From an uncultured Eubacteriales bacterium (lineage in GTDB: Bacteria > Bacillota > Clostridia > Oscillospirales > CAG-272): a DNA stretch of 8,634 nt. Numbering within the stretch: the first letter of the stretch is position 1; each line of letters starts with the position of its first letter. The DNA lies in assembly GCA_934467435.1 (NCBI GenBank), contig CAKSLR010000057.1, forward strand, positions 1 to 8,634, in the 5' to 3' direction. The notes under the pieces are model-generated. The model saw nothing but the letters and a program-made list of their open reading frames with translations. It was not told where the DNA came from and did no database searches. Of the stretch, positions 1 through 6,335 are shown piece by piece. Position numbers and translations under genes: made by a program.

Positions 1-33
1 CCTCATGATTGCGAAAAAGCGAGGAAACGCGAG

Positions 34-64
34 AAAAACCCCCGAAATCGTGAGATTTCGGGGG
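34..64 (-). terminator. Intrinsic terminator of the tRNA-Gln unit
   Basis: An 11-bp perfect inverted repeat (CCCCCGAAATC at 39-49, GATTTCGGGGG at 54-64) closes a 4-nt loop. Read on the minus strand, the GC-rich base of the stem is followed directly by TTTTT (complement of 34-38). This is the classic Rho-independent layout, 36 nt past the encoded CCA end of the tRNA, so it most likely ends the tRNA transcript. Confidence 0.88.
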
Positions 65-66
65 TT

Positions 67-94
67 CGAAGCCATGACATCTTTTTTGGCTTCG
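67..94 (-). other. Trailer hairpin between tRNA and terminator
   Basis: An 8-bp perfect inverted repeat (CGAAGCCA at 67-74, TGGCTTCG at 87-94) has a 12-nt loop that is A-rich on the minus strand. It lies in the 3' trailer of the tRNA transcript, 2 nt before the terminator stem. No U-tract follows it, so it is not itself a terminator. A role in 3' trailer processing or RNA stability is possible, but only the pairing is seen. Confidence 0.4.
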
Positions 95-99
95 CGATA

Positions 100-173
100 T
101 GGCTGCGGAATAGGGATTCGAACCCCAACAAACAGAGTCAGAGTCTGTCGTGCTGCCGTTACACAATTCCGCA
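100..173 (-). tRNA. tRNA-Gln (anticodon CTG)
   Basis: This 74-nt tRNA delivers glutamine to CAG codons. On the minus strand it folds fully: acceptor TGCGGAA with TTCCGCA, D-arm GTG/CAC, anticodon stem ACAGA/TCTGT around the loop CTCTGAC, which gives anticodon CTG, a 4-nt variable loop, and T-arm TGGGG/CCCTA around TTCGAAT. A discriminator G and an encoded CCA follow. The weak U1-A72 first pair is typical of bacterial tRNA-Gln and is part of its identity for the glutamine charging enzymes. It has its own promoter (201-229) and terminator (34-64), so it appears to be a single-tRNA transcription unit. Confidence 0.97.
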
Positions 174-175
174 AT

Positions 176-195
176 ACGCTGTCCTCCGACAGCGT
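176..195 (-). promoter_or_regulatory. Hairpin in the 5' leader of the tRNA-Gln transcript
   Basis: An 8-bp perfect inverted repeat (ACGCTGTC at 176-183, GACAGCGT at 188-195) has the loop GGAG when read on the minus strand. The predicted transcription start (about 194-197) falls at the outer edge of the stem, so the primary transcript would begin with this hairpin and run into the mature tRNA 5' end after 2 nt (174-175). It may affect RNase P access or leader stability; that is inference. Confidence 0.6.
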
Positions 196-200
196 TCTTA

Positions 201-229
201 ATTATAGCAAACGGTGGGGCGTTTGTCAA
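201..229 (-). promoter_or_regulatory. Consensus housekeeping promoter for tRNA-Gln
   Basis: On the minus strand, a perfect -35 TTGACA (complement of 224-229) and a perfect -10 TATAAT (complement of 201-206) are separated by exactly 17 bp. The tRNA starts 27 nt beyond the -10 box. Such a perfect vegetative (sigma-A type) promoter fits a highly expressed stable RNA gene. It lies in the 87-bp gap after the spoVAF-like gene, with no convincing terminator between them, so some read-through from that gene into the tRNA is possible. Confidence 0.92.
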
Positions 230-260
230 GGGGATTTTTGAATTTTTTTGCCAACCCCGT

Positions 261-1679
261 TCAATTTTCCTTCTTCCGGCGGAAAAACAGGCGGGAGAAG
301 GCTTTTCCGTTCCACGGGATGAGCGGGTAGAGATACCCGCGCGCCCCGCTGAGGGTACGGTTGGAGAGCAGGAACAGGGGAACGAGCAGCGCCCCGGCAA
401 TAAAGCCCCACAGCCCGAGTATGGCGGTCAGGAGCAGCCAGATCACCCGCAGGAACTTGAAGGCGTAGCCAAGTTCATGGTTCTGCTGCGTGAAGTTGGC
501 AATGGCGACAAATGCCATATAAAGAATCACTTCGGGCGAGAGCCAGCCGACCTCCACCGCAAAATCACTGAGAATCAGACCGCCGATGACACTGAGCGAG
601 CCCGCCAACATATCGGGGGTGTTCATGGATGCCAGTTTCAGCCCGTCAATCGCCACCTCGGCAAGGAGCAGCTGCAAAAGGATGGGCAGGGCATACTCTT
701 TTGCCGGGAGAATAAAGAACAGGGACGGCGGCAGCCACTCCGCGTGCGTGATGAGCAGATACCACAGCGGCGTGACGATGAGCGACAGCCAGAATACAAA
801 ATGGCGCACCAGGCGCAGATAACAGCCGGTGATGGGGGGAAAGGAGTAGTCGTCCGTTTCCTGCAGGAAGTCGAAAATAGCGGTGGGCAGAATCATGGCT
901 TGCGGTGAGGTATCACAGAGCAGGATGACTCGTCCTTCCAGAATTTCCGCCGCCGCGGCATCGGGGCGCTCGGTGGTGCGTACTTTGGGAAAGGGGTTGT
1001 ACCAGCGGCGGCGGATGAGCGTTTCCAGCAGGCTCTCGGCACCGAGGGTGATGTGCGTCGGGGCAATTTCCTGCAGGCGGCGCTCCAGTTGTCTGAGATA
1101 CCGCTCATCCGCCCGCCCGGCAAAGTAGCAGAGTACCACATCGGTTTTGGATTCTCCCCCCACCGTTACGTAACGCATGGTCAGGCGCTCGTCCCGGATG
1201 CGGCGGCGGATCAGCGCGGTGTTGAAGATCAGCGTCTCCACAAATCCGTCCCGCGCCCCCTGCATCACACGGTCGTTTTCCGGCTCCTGCGTCTCCCGCG
1301 CGGGGTAGGTGCGCGCGTCAATCAGGATCGCTTCCGCCCCGAAGGTACTGCCGAGCATCACCACGGCGCCCGAGAGTACCATCATGGAAAGATGGTCGGC
1401 GTCGGAAGACCGATTGACCTCTACATAGGGCACGTGGGCATCCGCAAAGCGGCGGCAGGGGTCGGGCGCACCGCCGCACAGATCCGAAAGACCGAGAAAA
1501 TACTGCATCATACGCTGCATGACGCCGTCTTTTACAAAGCCGTCAATGTAAAAAAGCGTCATTTCATCGGTCTTTCCGATCAAAAGACGCCGCTCGATCA
1601 AGTCAAAATTTTCCTCTACCCGCAACCGCGCACGCAGGCGCGCGACGTTTTCTTTATAATCCGTACTCAGCTTTTCCAT
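261..1679 (-). CDS. spoVAF: SpoVAF-like spore germination protein (GerA family)
   Basis: This 472-aa protein belongs to the GerA family of spore inner-membrane germination proteins. Residues 1 to about 285 form the soluble N-terminal part, with the family hallmark at 127-162: PARETQEPE, then RDGFVETL and NTALIRRRIRD. About five hydrophobic segments follow (roughly 291-310, 330-347, 356-376, 381-397, 408-438). VPYVEV (83-88), SPEVILY (381-387) and the C-terminal YLYPLIPW (449-456) resemble SpoVAF more than nutrient-receptor A subunits; this is judged by eye. In Bacillus, SpoVAF works with FigP as an ion channel that amplifies germination signals. It is usually in the spoVA operon, but no other spoVA gene is in this window. 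The start is supported by GAGGG 6 nt upstream. A forespore sigma-G promoter would be expected, but I found none with correct spacing. The C-terminus is basic (FFRRKKEN), as expected for a cytoplasmic tail. Confidence 0.85.
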   Translation of the reverse strand: MEKLSTDYKENVARLRARLRVEENFDLIERRLLIGKTDEMTLFYIDGFVKDGVMQRMMQYFLGLSDLCGGAPDPCRRFADAHVPYVEVNRSSDADHLSMMVLSGAVVMLGSTFGAEAILIDARTYPARETQEPENDRVMQGARDGFVETLIFNTALIRRRIRDERLTMRYVTVGGESKTDVVLCYFAGRADERYLRQLERRLQEIAPTHITLGAESLLETLIRRRWYNPFPKVRTTERPDAAAAEILEGRVILLCDTSPQAMILPTAIFDFLQETDDYSFPPITGCYLRLVRHFVFWLSLIVTPLWYLLITHAEWLPPSLFFILPAKEYALPILLQLLLAEVAIDGLKLASMNTPDMLAGSLSVIGGLILSDFAVEVGWLSPEVILYMAFVAIANFTQQNHELGYAFKFLRVIWLLLTAILGLWGFIAGALLVPLFLLSNRTLSGARGYLYPLIPWNGKAFSRLFFRRKKEN

Positions 1680-1716
1680 GTGTTGCCCTCATGTTTTTGC
1701 ACTGGAAGAAGATTGC

Positions 1717-1728
1717 CCCGCCGGCGGG
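1717..1728. repeat. 12-bp perfect GC palindrome between divergent genes
   Basis: CCCGCCGGCGGG is a perfect palindrome 37 nt upstream of the spoVAF-like start and 40 nt upstream of the marR -35 box. In RNA it could form only a 4-bp stem with a 4-nt loop, and no U-tract follows on either strand, so it is not a terminator. It could be a protein-binding site or a chance product of the high GC content. Confidence 0.3.
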
Positions 1729-1767
1729 AAAATTATGCAGGAATCGGGAAAGTTCACAGAATATTCA

Positions 1768-1796
1768 TTGACAGGAGGGGTCTGTCTCTGTATAAT
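1768..1796 (+). promoter_or_regulatory. Consensus promoter of the marR-ABC operon
   Basis: Perfect -35 TTGACA (1768-1773) and perfect -10 TATAAT (1791-1796) are separated by 17 bp. The predicted transcription start is near 1803, giving a leader of about 30 nt before the marR ATG. Such a strong promoter suggests that control is by repression, which fits the palindrome that follows it. Confidence 0.92.
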
Positions 1797-1797
1797 T

Positions 1798-1813
1798 AGT
1801 TAGGAAACTAACT
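1798..1813. promoter_or_regulatory. Probable MarR operator over the transcription start
   Basis: AGTTAG (1798-1803) and CTAACT (1808-1813) form a perfect inverted repeat with a 4-bp GAAA centre. The dyad extends about three bases on each side with one mismatch. It begins 2 bp after the -10 box and spans roughly -5 to +11. MarR dimers bind such 16- to 20-bp palindromes, and a site here would block RNA polymerase. Autoregulation by the adjacent MarR protein is inferred from position and symmetry. Confidence 0.72.
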
Positions 1814-1833
1814 GATAGGGAAAGGAAACTGTC

Positions 1834-2340
1834 ATGAAGCAGGAACATCCGTTTGACCTTGCGCTGCCGGAAAAGGCGCTTTCGGAAAACCCGCCGATGT
1901 TGCTGAATGAAATTGCCCGCCTGTGTGCGGAGAAAATGCGCCGCACCGCCCCTCCGGGGGACGGGGTGCTCTCCCAGCACGGGGGGCGGCTGGTCATGAT
2001 GGCGCTCTGCCGTGCGGAGCGGGAGGGACACGATCCGCTCAGCCAGCGGGATCTGGTTGCCGCCACTCACCTGAGGGCGCCGACGGTGAGCGGCATTCTG
2101 CACAAAATGGAAGAGGAGGGGCTTGCCCGGCGGGAGACCGACAGCCGCGACGCCCGCTTTTTCCGCATTTTTCTGACCGAGGCGGGTCGCGCGGCTGACC
2201 GCGCGGCGCGAGGGCGCGTGCGGGCGACGGACGAGATCCTGATGCGCGGCTTTTCGGCAGAGGAGAGCGCCGCGCTCCGCGACCTTCTGTTGCGGATGCG
2301 GCAAAACATTCTTGACGATTTACAGGAAAAAGAACGATGA
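1834..2340 (+). CDS. MarR-family transcriptional regulator
   Basis: This 168-aa protein is close to the usual MarR length with an N-terminal tail of about 20 residues. The winged helix-turn-helix is clear: LSQRDLVAATHL (69-80) as the first helix of the motif, APTVSGILHKMEEEGL (82-97) as recognition helix and following turn, and a wing containing the conserved DSRDAR (103-108), then FFRIFLTEAGR. The flanking helices (about 19-60 and 120-165) would form the dimer interface. The start is supported by an AAAGGAAA ribosome binding site with 8 nt spacing. It is the first gene of the operon, and its stop overlaps the next start by 4 nt (ATGA). MarR proteins in this context usually repress their own exporter operon and release DNA when a phenolic compound, antibiotic or other ligand binds. 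The ligand here cannot be told from sequence. Confidence 0.93.
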   Translation: MKQEHPFDLALPEKALSENPPMLLNEIARLCAEKMRRTAPPGDGVLSQHGGRLVMMALCRAEREGHDPLSQRDLVAATHLRAPTVSGILHKMEEEGLARRETDSRDARFFRIFLTEAGRAADRAARGRVRATDEILMRGFSAEESAALRDLLLRMRQNILDDLQEKER

Positions 2341-4145
2341 AAAAAATCAAACTGCGAAGTTATATGAAACCCTACGGCGGCTATGCCGCGGTATCTCCGC
2401 TGCTGATGATCGGGGAAGTGGCGGCGGATCTGTGCCTGCCGTTTCTCATGTCTTATATTGTGGATTACGGGATTCTCGGCAAGGATATTGCCGCCTCTCC
2501 CCTTGCCGCCGGCATCATGCGGTTTTTCTGCGGCGAGGGATACAGCCATTTTGCCATCATTCTGACCTTCGGGCTGCTGATGCTCGGCATCACGCTGGTG
2601 GGCGGCTTTTTCGGTACCTTCTGCGCCTACACCGCCGCGCGGGCGGCGCAGGGGTTCGGGCATGATCTGCGCACCGATGCCTACGCGCACGTCATGGCGC
2701 TGTCCATCGAACAGACCGACCGTTTTACCACCGGTTCGCTTATCACCCGTATGACCAACGATATTTCCATGGTGGTGGAGTTTGCCGAGATGCTGCTGCG
2801 TATGTTCGTGCGCGCACCCATGTTTCTCGTGGGCGGCACCATCATGCTGCTGACGCTGGAGGTACGTTTCGGCACGGTGCTGCTGTTCTCGGTGCCGCTG
2901 TTACTGCTGGCGCTGGCGCTGGTTCTTTCCCGCGCCGTGCCCCTCTTCCGCACGGTGCAGGAAAAACTTGACCGTGTGAATGCGGTGGTGGGAGAGAATG
3001 TCAACGGCGCGCGGGTGGTGAAAGCCTACACGCGGGAGGATTACGAGTGCGCGCGCTTCGCGGGGGCAAACCGGGAGTTGCGGGATGTGAACCTGCGCGT
3101 GCTGCGCCTTATGGCGGTGGTGACGCCGGTTCTCAATATTATGATGAACTTTTCGGTCATTGCGTTGATCTACCTCGGCGCGGATGCCGTGCGGAGCGGA
3201 GTGGACGGAATGACCACCGGCACCATCATGGCGGGCATTACCTACGTGACGCAGGTGGTCTCCTCCCTGATGATGGTGGGCATGATGTTCGGTTCGATTT
3301 CCCGCGCGGCGGCGTCCGCCACGCGAATCCGGGAAGTGCTTGACACCGAGCCGGTGGTACGTTCCGGGGATGTGCGGGAAGGAAACGGGGAGATTGCCGT
3401 TTCCTTCTCCGGGGTGGATTTCCGCTACCCCGGCACGGCGGGCAGCCCGGTACTGCACGATATTAACCTGGATGTGAAGCGGGGGGAGACGCTTGCCGTG
3501 ATCGGGGAGACCGGTTGCGGCAAGACCTCGCTTGTCAATCTGATTCCGCGGTTCTATGACGCCACGAAGGGAGAGGTACGTATTTTCGGCGTGCCGATCG
3601 GGGAATACGATACGGCGGCGCTGCGGGAAAAGATCGGCTTTGTGGCGCAGAAGAGCGAACTCTTCTCCGGCACGATTGCCGATAACATCCGCTGGGGCAA
3701 ACCCGGGGCAAGCGATGCGGAGGTGCGCGAAGCTGCCGGGGTCGCGCAGGCGGACGGCTTTATTTCCTCTTTCCCTGCGGGATACGAAACACCCGTGGCG
3801 GAGAAGGGGGCATCCCTTTCCGGCGGGCAGAAGCAGCGGCTTTCGATTGCCCGCGCCGTGGTACGGCAGCCTGAGATTATGATTCTTGACGATGCGACCT
3901 CCGCTCTCGACCTTTCGACCGAGGCGGCGCTCCGCCGCGCCCTGCGGGAAAAACTGGCGGGCACTACGGTCATTCTCATTGCGCAGCGCATTGCCTCGGT
4001 GCGGGAGGCAGACCGCATCGCGGTGTTGGAGGGCGGCACCATCCGTGCCTGCGGACCGCATGACGAACTGATGAAAACCAGCGCAACCTACCGGGATATT
4101 TATGCGTCCCAGGCAGGGAAAGGAGGCGAGAGCGATGCCGAATGA
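2337..4145 (+). CDS. ABC exporter half-transporter, degenerate-site subunit
   Basis: This 602-aa type IV ABC exporter subunit has a six-helix membrane domain (about 15-330) fused to a C-terminal ATPase (about 350-590). Visible motifs are Walker A GETGCGKT (390-397), Q-loop Q438, signature LSGGQ (494-498) and Walker B IMILDD (514-519). The catalytic glutamate position is Asp519 and the H-switch histidine is Gln550 (IAQRIAS). This Asp/Gln pair marks the non-hydrolytic partner in heterodimers such as TM287/288, so the change is expected for the subfamily and not a sign of decay. It overlaps marR by 4 nt, and AGGA lies about 9 nt before its ATG. The next gene overlaps its 3' end by 11 nt, which suggests translational coupling and equal dosage. 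It probably exports drugs or other hydrophobic compounds, and lipid or peptide substrates cannot be excluded. Confidence 0.94.
   Translation: MKKIKLRSYMKPYGGYAAVSPLLMIGEVAADLCLPFLMSYIVDYGILGKDIAASPLAAGIMRFFCGEGYSHFAIILTFGLLMLGITLVGGFFGTFCAYTAARAAQGFGHDLRTDAYAHVMALSIEQTDRFTTGSLITRMTNDISMVVEFAEMLLRMFVRAPMFLVGGTIMLLTLEVRFGTVLLFSVPLLLLALALVLSRAVPLFRTVQEKLDRVNAVVGENVNGARVVKAYTREDYECARFAGANRELRDVNLRVLRLMAVVTPVLNIMMNFSVIALIYLGADAVRSGVDGMTTGTIMAGITYVTQVVSSLMMVGMMFGSISRAAASATRIREVLDTEPVVRSGDVREGNGEIAVSFSGVDFRYPGTAGSPVLHDINLDVKRGETLAVIGETGCGKTSLVNLIPRFYDATKGEVRIFGVPIGEYDTAALREKIGFVAQKSELFSGTIADNIRWGKPGASDAEVREAAGVAQADGFISSFPAGYETPVAEKGASLSGGQKQRLSIARAVVRQPEIMILDDATSALDLSTEAALRRALREKLAGTTVILIAQRIASVREADRIAVLEGGTIRACGPHDELMKTSATYRDIYASQAGKGGESDAE
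4121..4126 (+). promoter_or_regulatory. Ribosome binding site fixing the second ABC start
   Basis: AGGAGG, a full anti-Shine-Dalgarno match, sits 8 nt before the ATG at 4135. The same reading frame also has an ATG at 4102, but no comparable site precedes that codon and using it would place this AGGAGG inside the coding sequence. The start at 4135 is therefore preferred, trimming 11 residues from the longest open frame. Confidence 0.85.
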
Positions 4146-6000
4146 AAAACGAACGGGCGATACGCCGCGCGTGGAACTGCGCCCGGGGCGCGGTCCGGGG
4201 GGCGGCGGTCCGATGGGGGCACGCATGCGCGCCGAAAAACCGAAAAACGCCAAAAAAACGCTTCTGCGCCTGTTGCGCTACATCGGTGCCAGCCGGTATC
4301 TGCTCTTTGCGCTGCTGTTCCTCATGCTGACGGTCACCGTGGCGGAACTTTTCGGCCCCCGCCTGCAACAGGAGGCGATTGACGCCATTACCCTGCAAAA
4401 CGGTACCCTTGTGGTCAACTGGGGGGAGATGACGCGGGCGCTTTGGCTCATGGGAATTCTGTATGCCGTCGGCGCGGCACTCTCCTATGTTCAGGGGCTG
4501 ATTTCGGCGCGCCTTTCGCAGTCTACTGTTTATACCATGCGTAACGATCTGTTCCGCCATATGGTGCGCCTGCCGATTGCCTATACCGACAGCCACCGGC
4601 ACGGGGACTTGATGTCGCGCATGACCAACGATGTGGAAAATGTCTCCAATGCCGTTGCCCAGTCGGTCACCACGCTCTTTTCCGCCTGCCTGACCATTGT
4701 CGGCGCGGTGGTCATGATGCTGCTTTACAGCCCGCTCATGACGCTGTTTGCCATGCTTATCATTCCGCTGACCATGCTGGTTTCGTCCGCGCTTGCCAAG
4801 GTCACGCGCCGGTATTTTGTCGAACAACAGCAACTGCTCGGTCAGCTCAACGGGCAGGTGGAGGAGATGGTCAGCGCCTACGGCACGGTGGTCGCCTACG
4901 GCAAAGAAGGCGATGCGGTTGCAACCTTTTCGGGCATCAGTGACGGGTTGCGCCGCTCCTCGGTCAAGGCGCGGGTGTTCGGCTCCATTATGGGTCCGAT
5001 CATGAACTTCCTCGGCAACCTGCAATATGTGCTGATTGCCGGCTGCGGCGGCTTTCTGGTGCTGACGGGCGGTGCCATGACCGTGGGTACCATTCAGGCA
5101 ATGCTGCAATATTCCAAGCAGTTTTCCCGTCCCATCAACCAGGTGGCAAACCAGTATTCCACCATCATGACGGCACTGGCGGGCGCGGAGCGGATTTTTG
5201 AGATCATGGATGCGGGCGGCGAGACGGATGAGGGCAAAAATCCCCTTGCCGTGTCGGATGTGCGGGGCGAGGTGGATTTCCGGAAGATCCGCTTTTCCTA
5301 CGTGCCGGGCAAAGAAGTGCTGCGCGGCTTTGACCTTTCGGTGCACCCCGGGCAGAAGATTGCCATTGTCGGCGCCACCGGTTCGGGCAAGACTACGGTG
5401 GTGAACCTGCTGATGCGGTTTTATGAGCCGGACAGCGGCGAGATCCGGCTGGACGGCATTCCCCTGCGCGAGATTCCGAAAAACACCCTGCGCCACGCCA
5501 TTGCCATCGTGTTGCAGGATACGGTGCTCTTTTCGGATACGATTGAAAACAACATCCTCTACGGCAGAGAAAATGCCACGCGGGAAGAGGTACGCCGCGC
5601 GGCGGTGCATGCCCATGCCGATACCTTTATCGAGCGGTTGCCCGAGGGGTATGAAACCCGCCTGACCGAGGCGGGCGAGAACCTCTCCCAGGGGCAGCGG
5701 CAGTTGCTTGCCATTGCCCGCGCCGTGCTTGCCGACCCGAAGATTCTGATTTTAGACGAGGCGACCTCCTCGGTCGATACCCGCACCGAAATGCACATTC
5801 AGGAAGCCATGGTGCGGCTGATGAAAAACCGCACCAGTCTGATTATCGCGCATCGGCTTTCCACCATCCGGGATGCCGACTGCATCGTGGTGGTGCGGGA
5901 CGGCGTGATTGCCGAGGCGGGGAACCACGAGGAACTGCTTGCCCGCGGCGGGGAGTACAGCAAACTCTACGCCAACCAGTTCGCCGGCATTGCGACCTGA
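4135..6000 (+). CDS. ABC exporter half-transporter, catalytic subunit
   Basis: This 621-aa type IV ABC exporter subunit is the partner of the preceding gene. A Gly/Pro/Arg-rich tail of about 40 residues is followed by the membrane domain (about 50-345) and the ATPase (about 375-615). Motifs are Walker A GATGSGKT (413-420), Q-loop Q461, Walker B ILILDE (537-542) with catalytic Glu542, and H-switch His573. Its signature is LSQGQ (517-521) rather than LSGGQ, as in TM288-type subunits. In a head-to-tail dimer its Walker A/B pairs with the intact LSGGQ of the first subunit to make the hydrolytic site. Its LSQGQ faces the Asp/Gln site of the first subunit, giving the silent site. The start at 4135 is set by AGGAGG 8 nt upstream. 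It is the last gene of the operon, and a hairpin terminator follows 39 nt after its stop. Its substrate is unknown; multidrug export is the usual annotation. Confidence 0.95.
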   Translation: MPNEKRTGDTPRVELRPGRGPGGGGPMGARMRAEKPKNAKKTLLRLLRYIGASRYLLFALLFLMLTVTVAELFGPRLQQEAIDAITLQNGTLVVNWGEMTRALWLMGILYAVGAALSYVQGLISARLSQSTVYTMRNDLFRHMVRLPIAYTDSHRHGDLMSRMTNDVENVSNAVAQSVTTLFSACLTIVGAVVMMLLYSPLMTLFAMLIIPLTMLVSSALAKVTRRYFVEQQQLLGQLNGQVEEMVSAYGTVVAYGKEGDAVATFSGISDGLRRSSVKARVFGSIMGPIMNFLGNLQYVLIAGCGGFLVLTGGAMTVGTIQAMLQYSKQFSRPINQVANQYSTIMTALAGAERIFEIMDAGGETDEGKNPLAVSDVRGEVDFRKIRFSYVPGKEVLRGFDLSVHPGQKIAIVGATGSGKTTVVNLLMRFYEPDSGEIRLDGIPLREIPKNTLRHAIAIVLQDTVLFSDTIENNILYGRENATREEVRRAAVHAHADTFIERLPEGYETRLTEAGENLSQGQRQLLAIARAVLADPKILILDEATSSVDTRTEMHIQEAMVRLMKNRTSLIIAHRLSTIRDADCIVVVRDGVIAEAGNHEELLARGGEYSKLYANQFAGIAT

Positions 6001-6038
6001 AACCGAAAAAATCCCCCGTGCCAAAGTGCGGACAAAAG

Positions 6039-6080
6039 AAAAAATCCGTCACGGATCGTTCCGTGGCGGATTTTTCTTTT
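6039..6080. terminator. Bidirectional intrinsic terminator between convergent units
   Basis: AAAAATCCGTCACGGA (6040-6055) pairs with TCCGTGGCGGATTTTT (6060-6075) around the loop TCGT. All 16 positions pair, including one G-U type mismatch in DNA. On the plus strand the U-rich run is TTTTTCTTTT (6071-6080). On the minus strand the same hairpin is followed by TTTTTTCTTTT (complement of 6034-6044). It should end the ABC operon from the left and the glycosidase/HD unit from the right. Confidence 0.92.
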
Positions 6081-6099
6081 GCGATGCCCTATCAGGGGA

Positions 6100-6315
6100 T
6101 CACCAAAATAAATGGCGCAGGGCAAACACGCCCTCTCGCCTGCCGATGTCGTGCAAAAGCCCGCAGACATATGCCTTCTCCCGGTCTATGCCGGGGCAGC
6201 GCGCGGCAATGCACTCGGCTGCCTCTGCCGTATCGCGGGAATGGTCGCCCCATGCGCCGGGGTTTCTTTCTTCTGCCTCTGCCGGTGCGGCAAGGGCGGT
6301 GTTTCGGCGGTACAT
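6100..6315 (-). pseudogene. Truncated HD-domain phosphohydrolase remnant
   Basis: A 71-codon frame encodes what looks like the N-terminal part of an HD-superfamily metal-dependent phosphohydrolase. It has NPGAWGDHS with a putative metal-ligand His25, and GLLHDIGRREGV with the defining His55-Asp56 pair. After LRH (66-68) the similarity stops and the frame ends 3 codons later at TGA, so the rest of the domain, including the final metal-binding Asp, is missing. The other minus-strand frames past the stop carry nothing HD-like, and the shared terminator begins 19 nt on. A truncating deletion or replacement is therefore more likely than a simple frameshift. The start is intact, with GGAGG 8 nt before ATG, and lies 20 nt after the glycosidase stop, so it was probably the second gene of that operon. 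Intact relatives are small cytosolic proteins of roughly 150-200 aa with unassigned substrates. A functional 71-aa protein is unlikely. Confidence 0.7.
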
Positions 6316-6335
6316 TAAAAAATCCTCCGGTTCGG

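Noticed and set aside
34..173. tRNA plus nearby inverted repeats considered as an attachment site of an integrated element
   Set aside because: No integrase, no repeated tRNA 3' segment and no mobile-element gene is present. The repeats are explained by transcript hairpins.
1731..1766. Possible sigma-G promoter for the germination gene (GAATA and CATAATT on the minus strand)
   Set aside because: Both elements resemble sigma-G boxes, but they are 24 bp apart instead of about 17-18, and no -35 match exists at the correct distance.
1802..1830. Direct repeat AGGAAACT at 1802-1809 and 1823-1830, considered as a second operator
   Set aside because: The second copy has no dyad partner and overlaps the marR ribosome binding site, which explains the similarity.
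4102..4134. Upstream in-frame ATG for the second ABC subunit
   Set aside because: No comparable ribosome binding site precedes it, while AGGAGG is correctly spaced for the ATG at 4135.
2901..5616. Long minus-strand open frames (450 and 546 codons) opposite the two ABC genes
   Set aside because: Their translations are rich in Arg, His, Gly and Pro without recognisable domains, and they lie antisense to intact ABC genes with every expected motif. Long antisense frames are common in GC-rich coding DNA.
5967..6170. Alternative minus-strand frame considered as the frameshifted continuation of the HD protein
   Set aside because: Its residues past the HD stop (FGDPLIGHRKRKIRHG and onwards) run through the terminator and show no HD-domain similarity.
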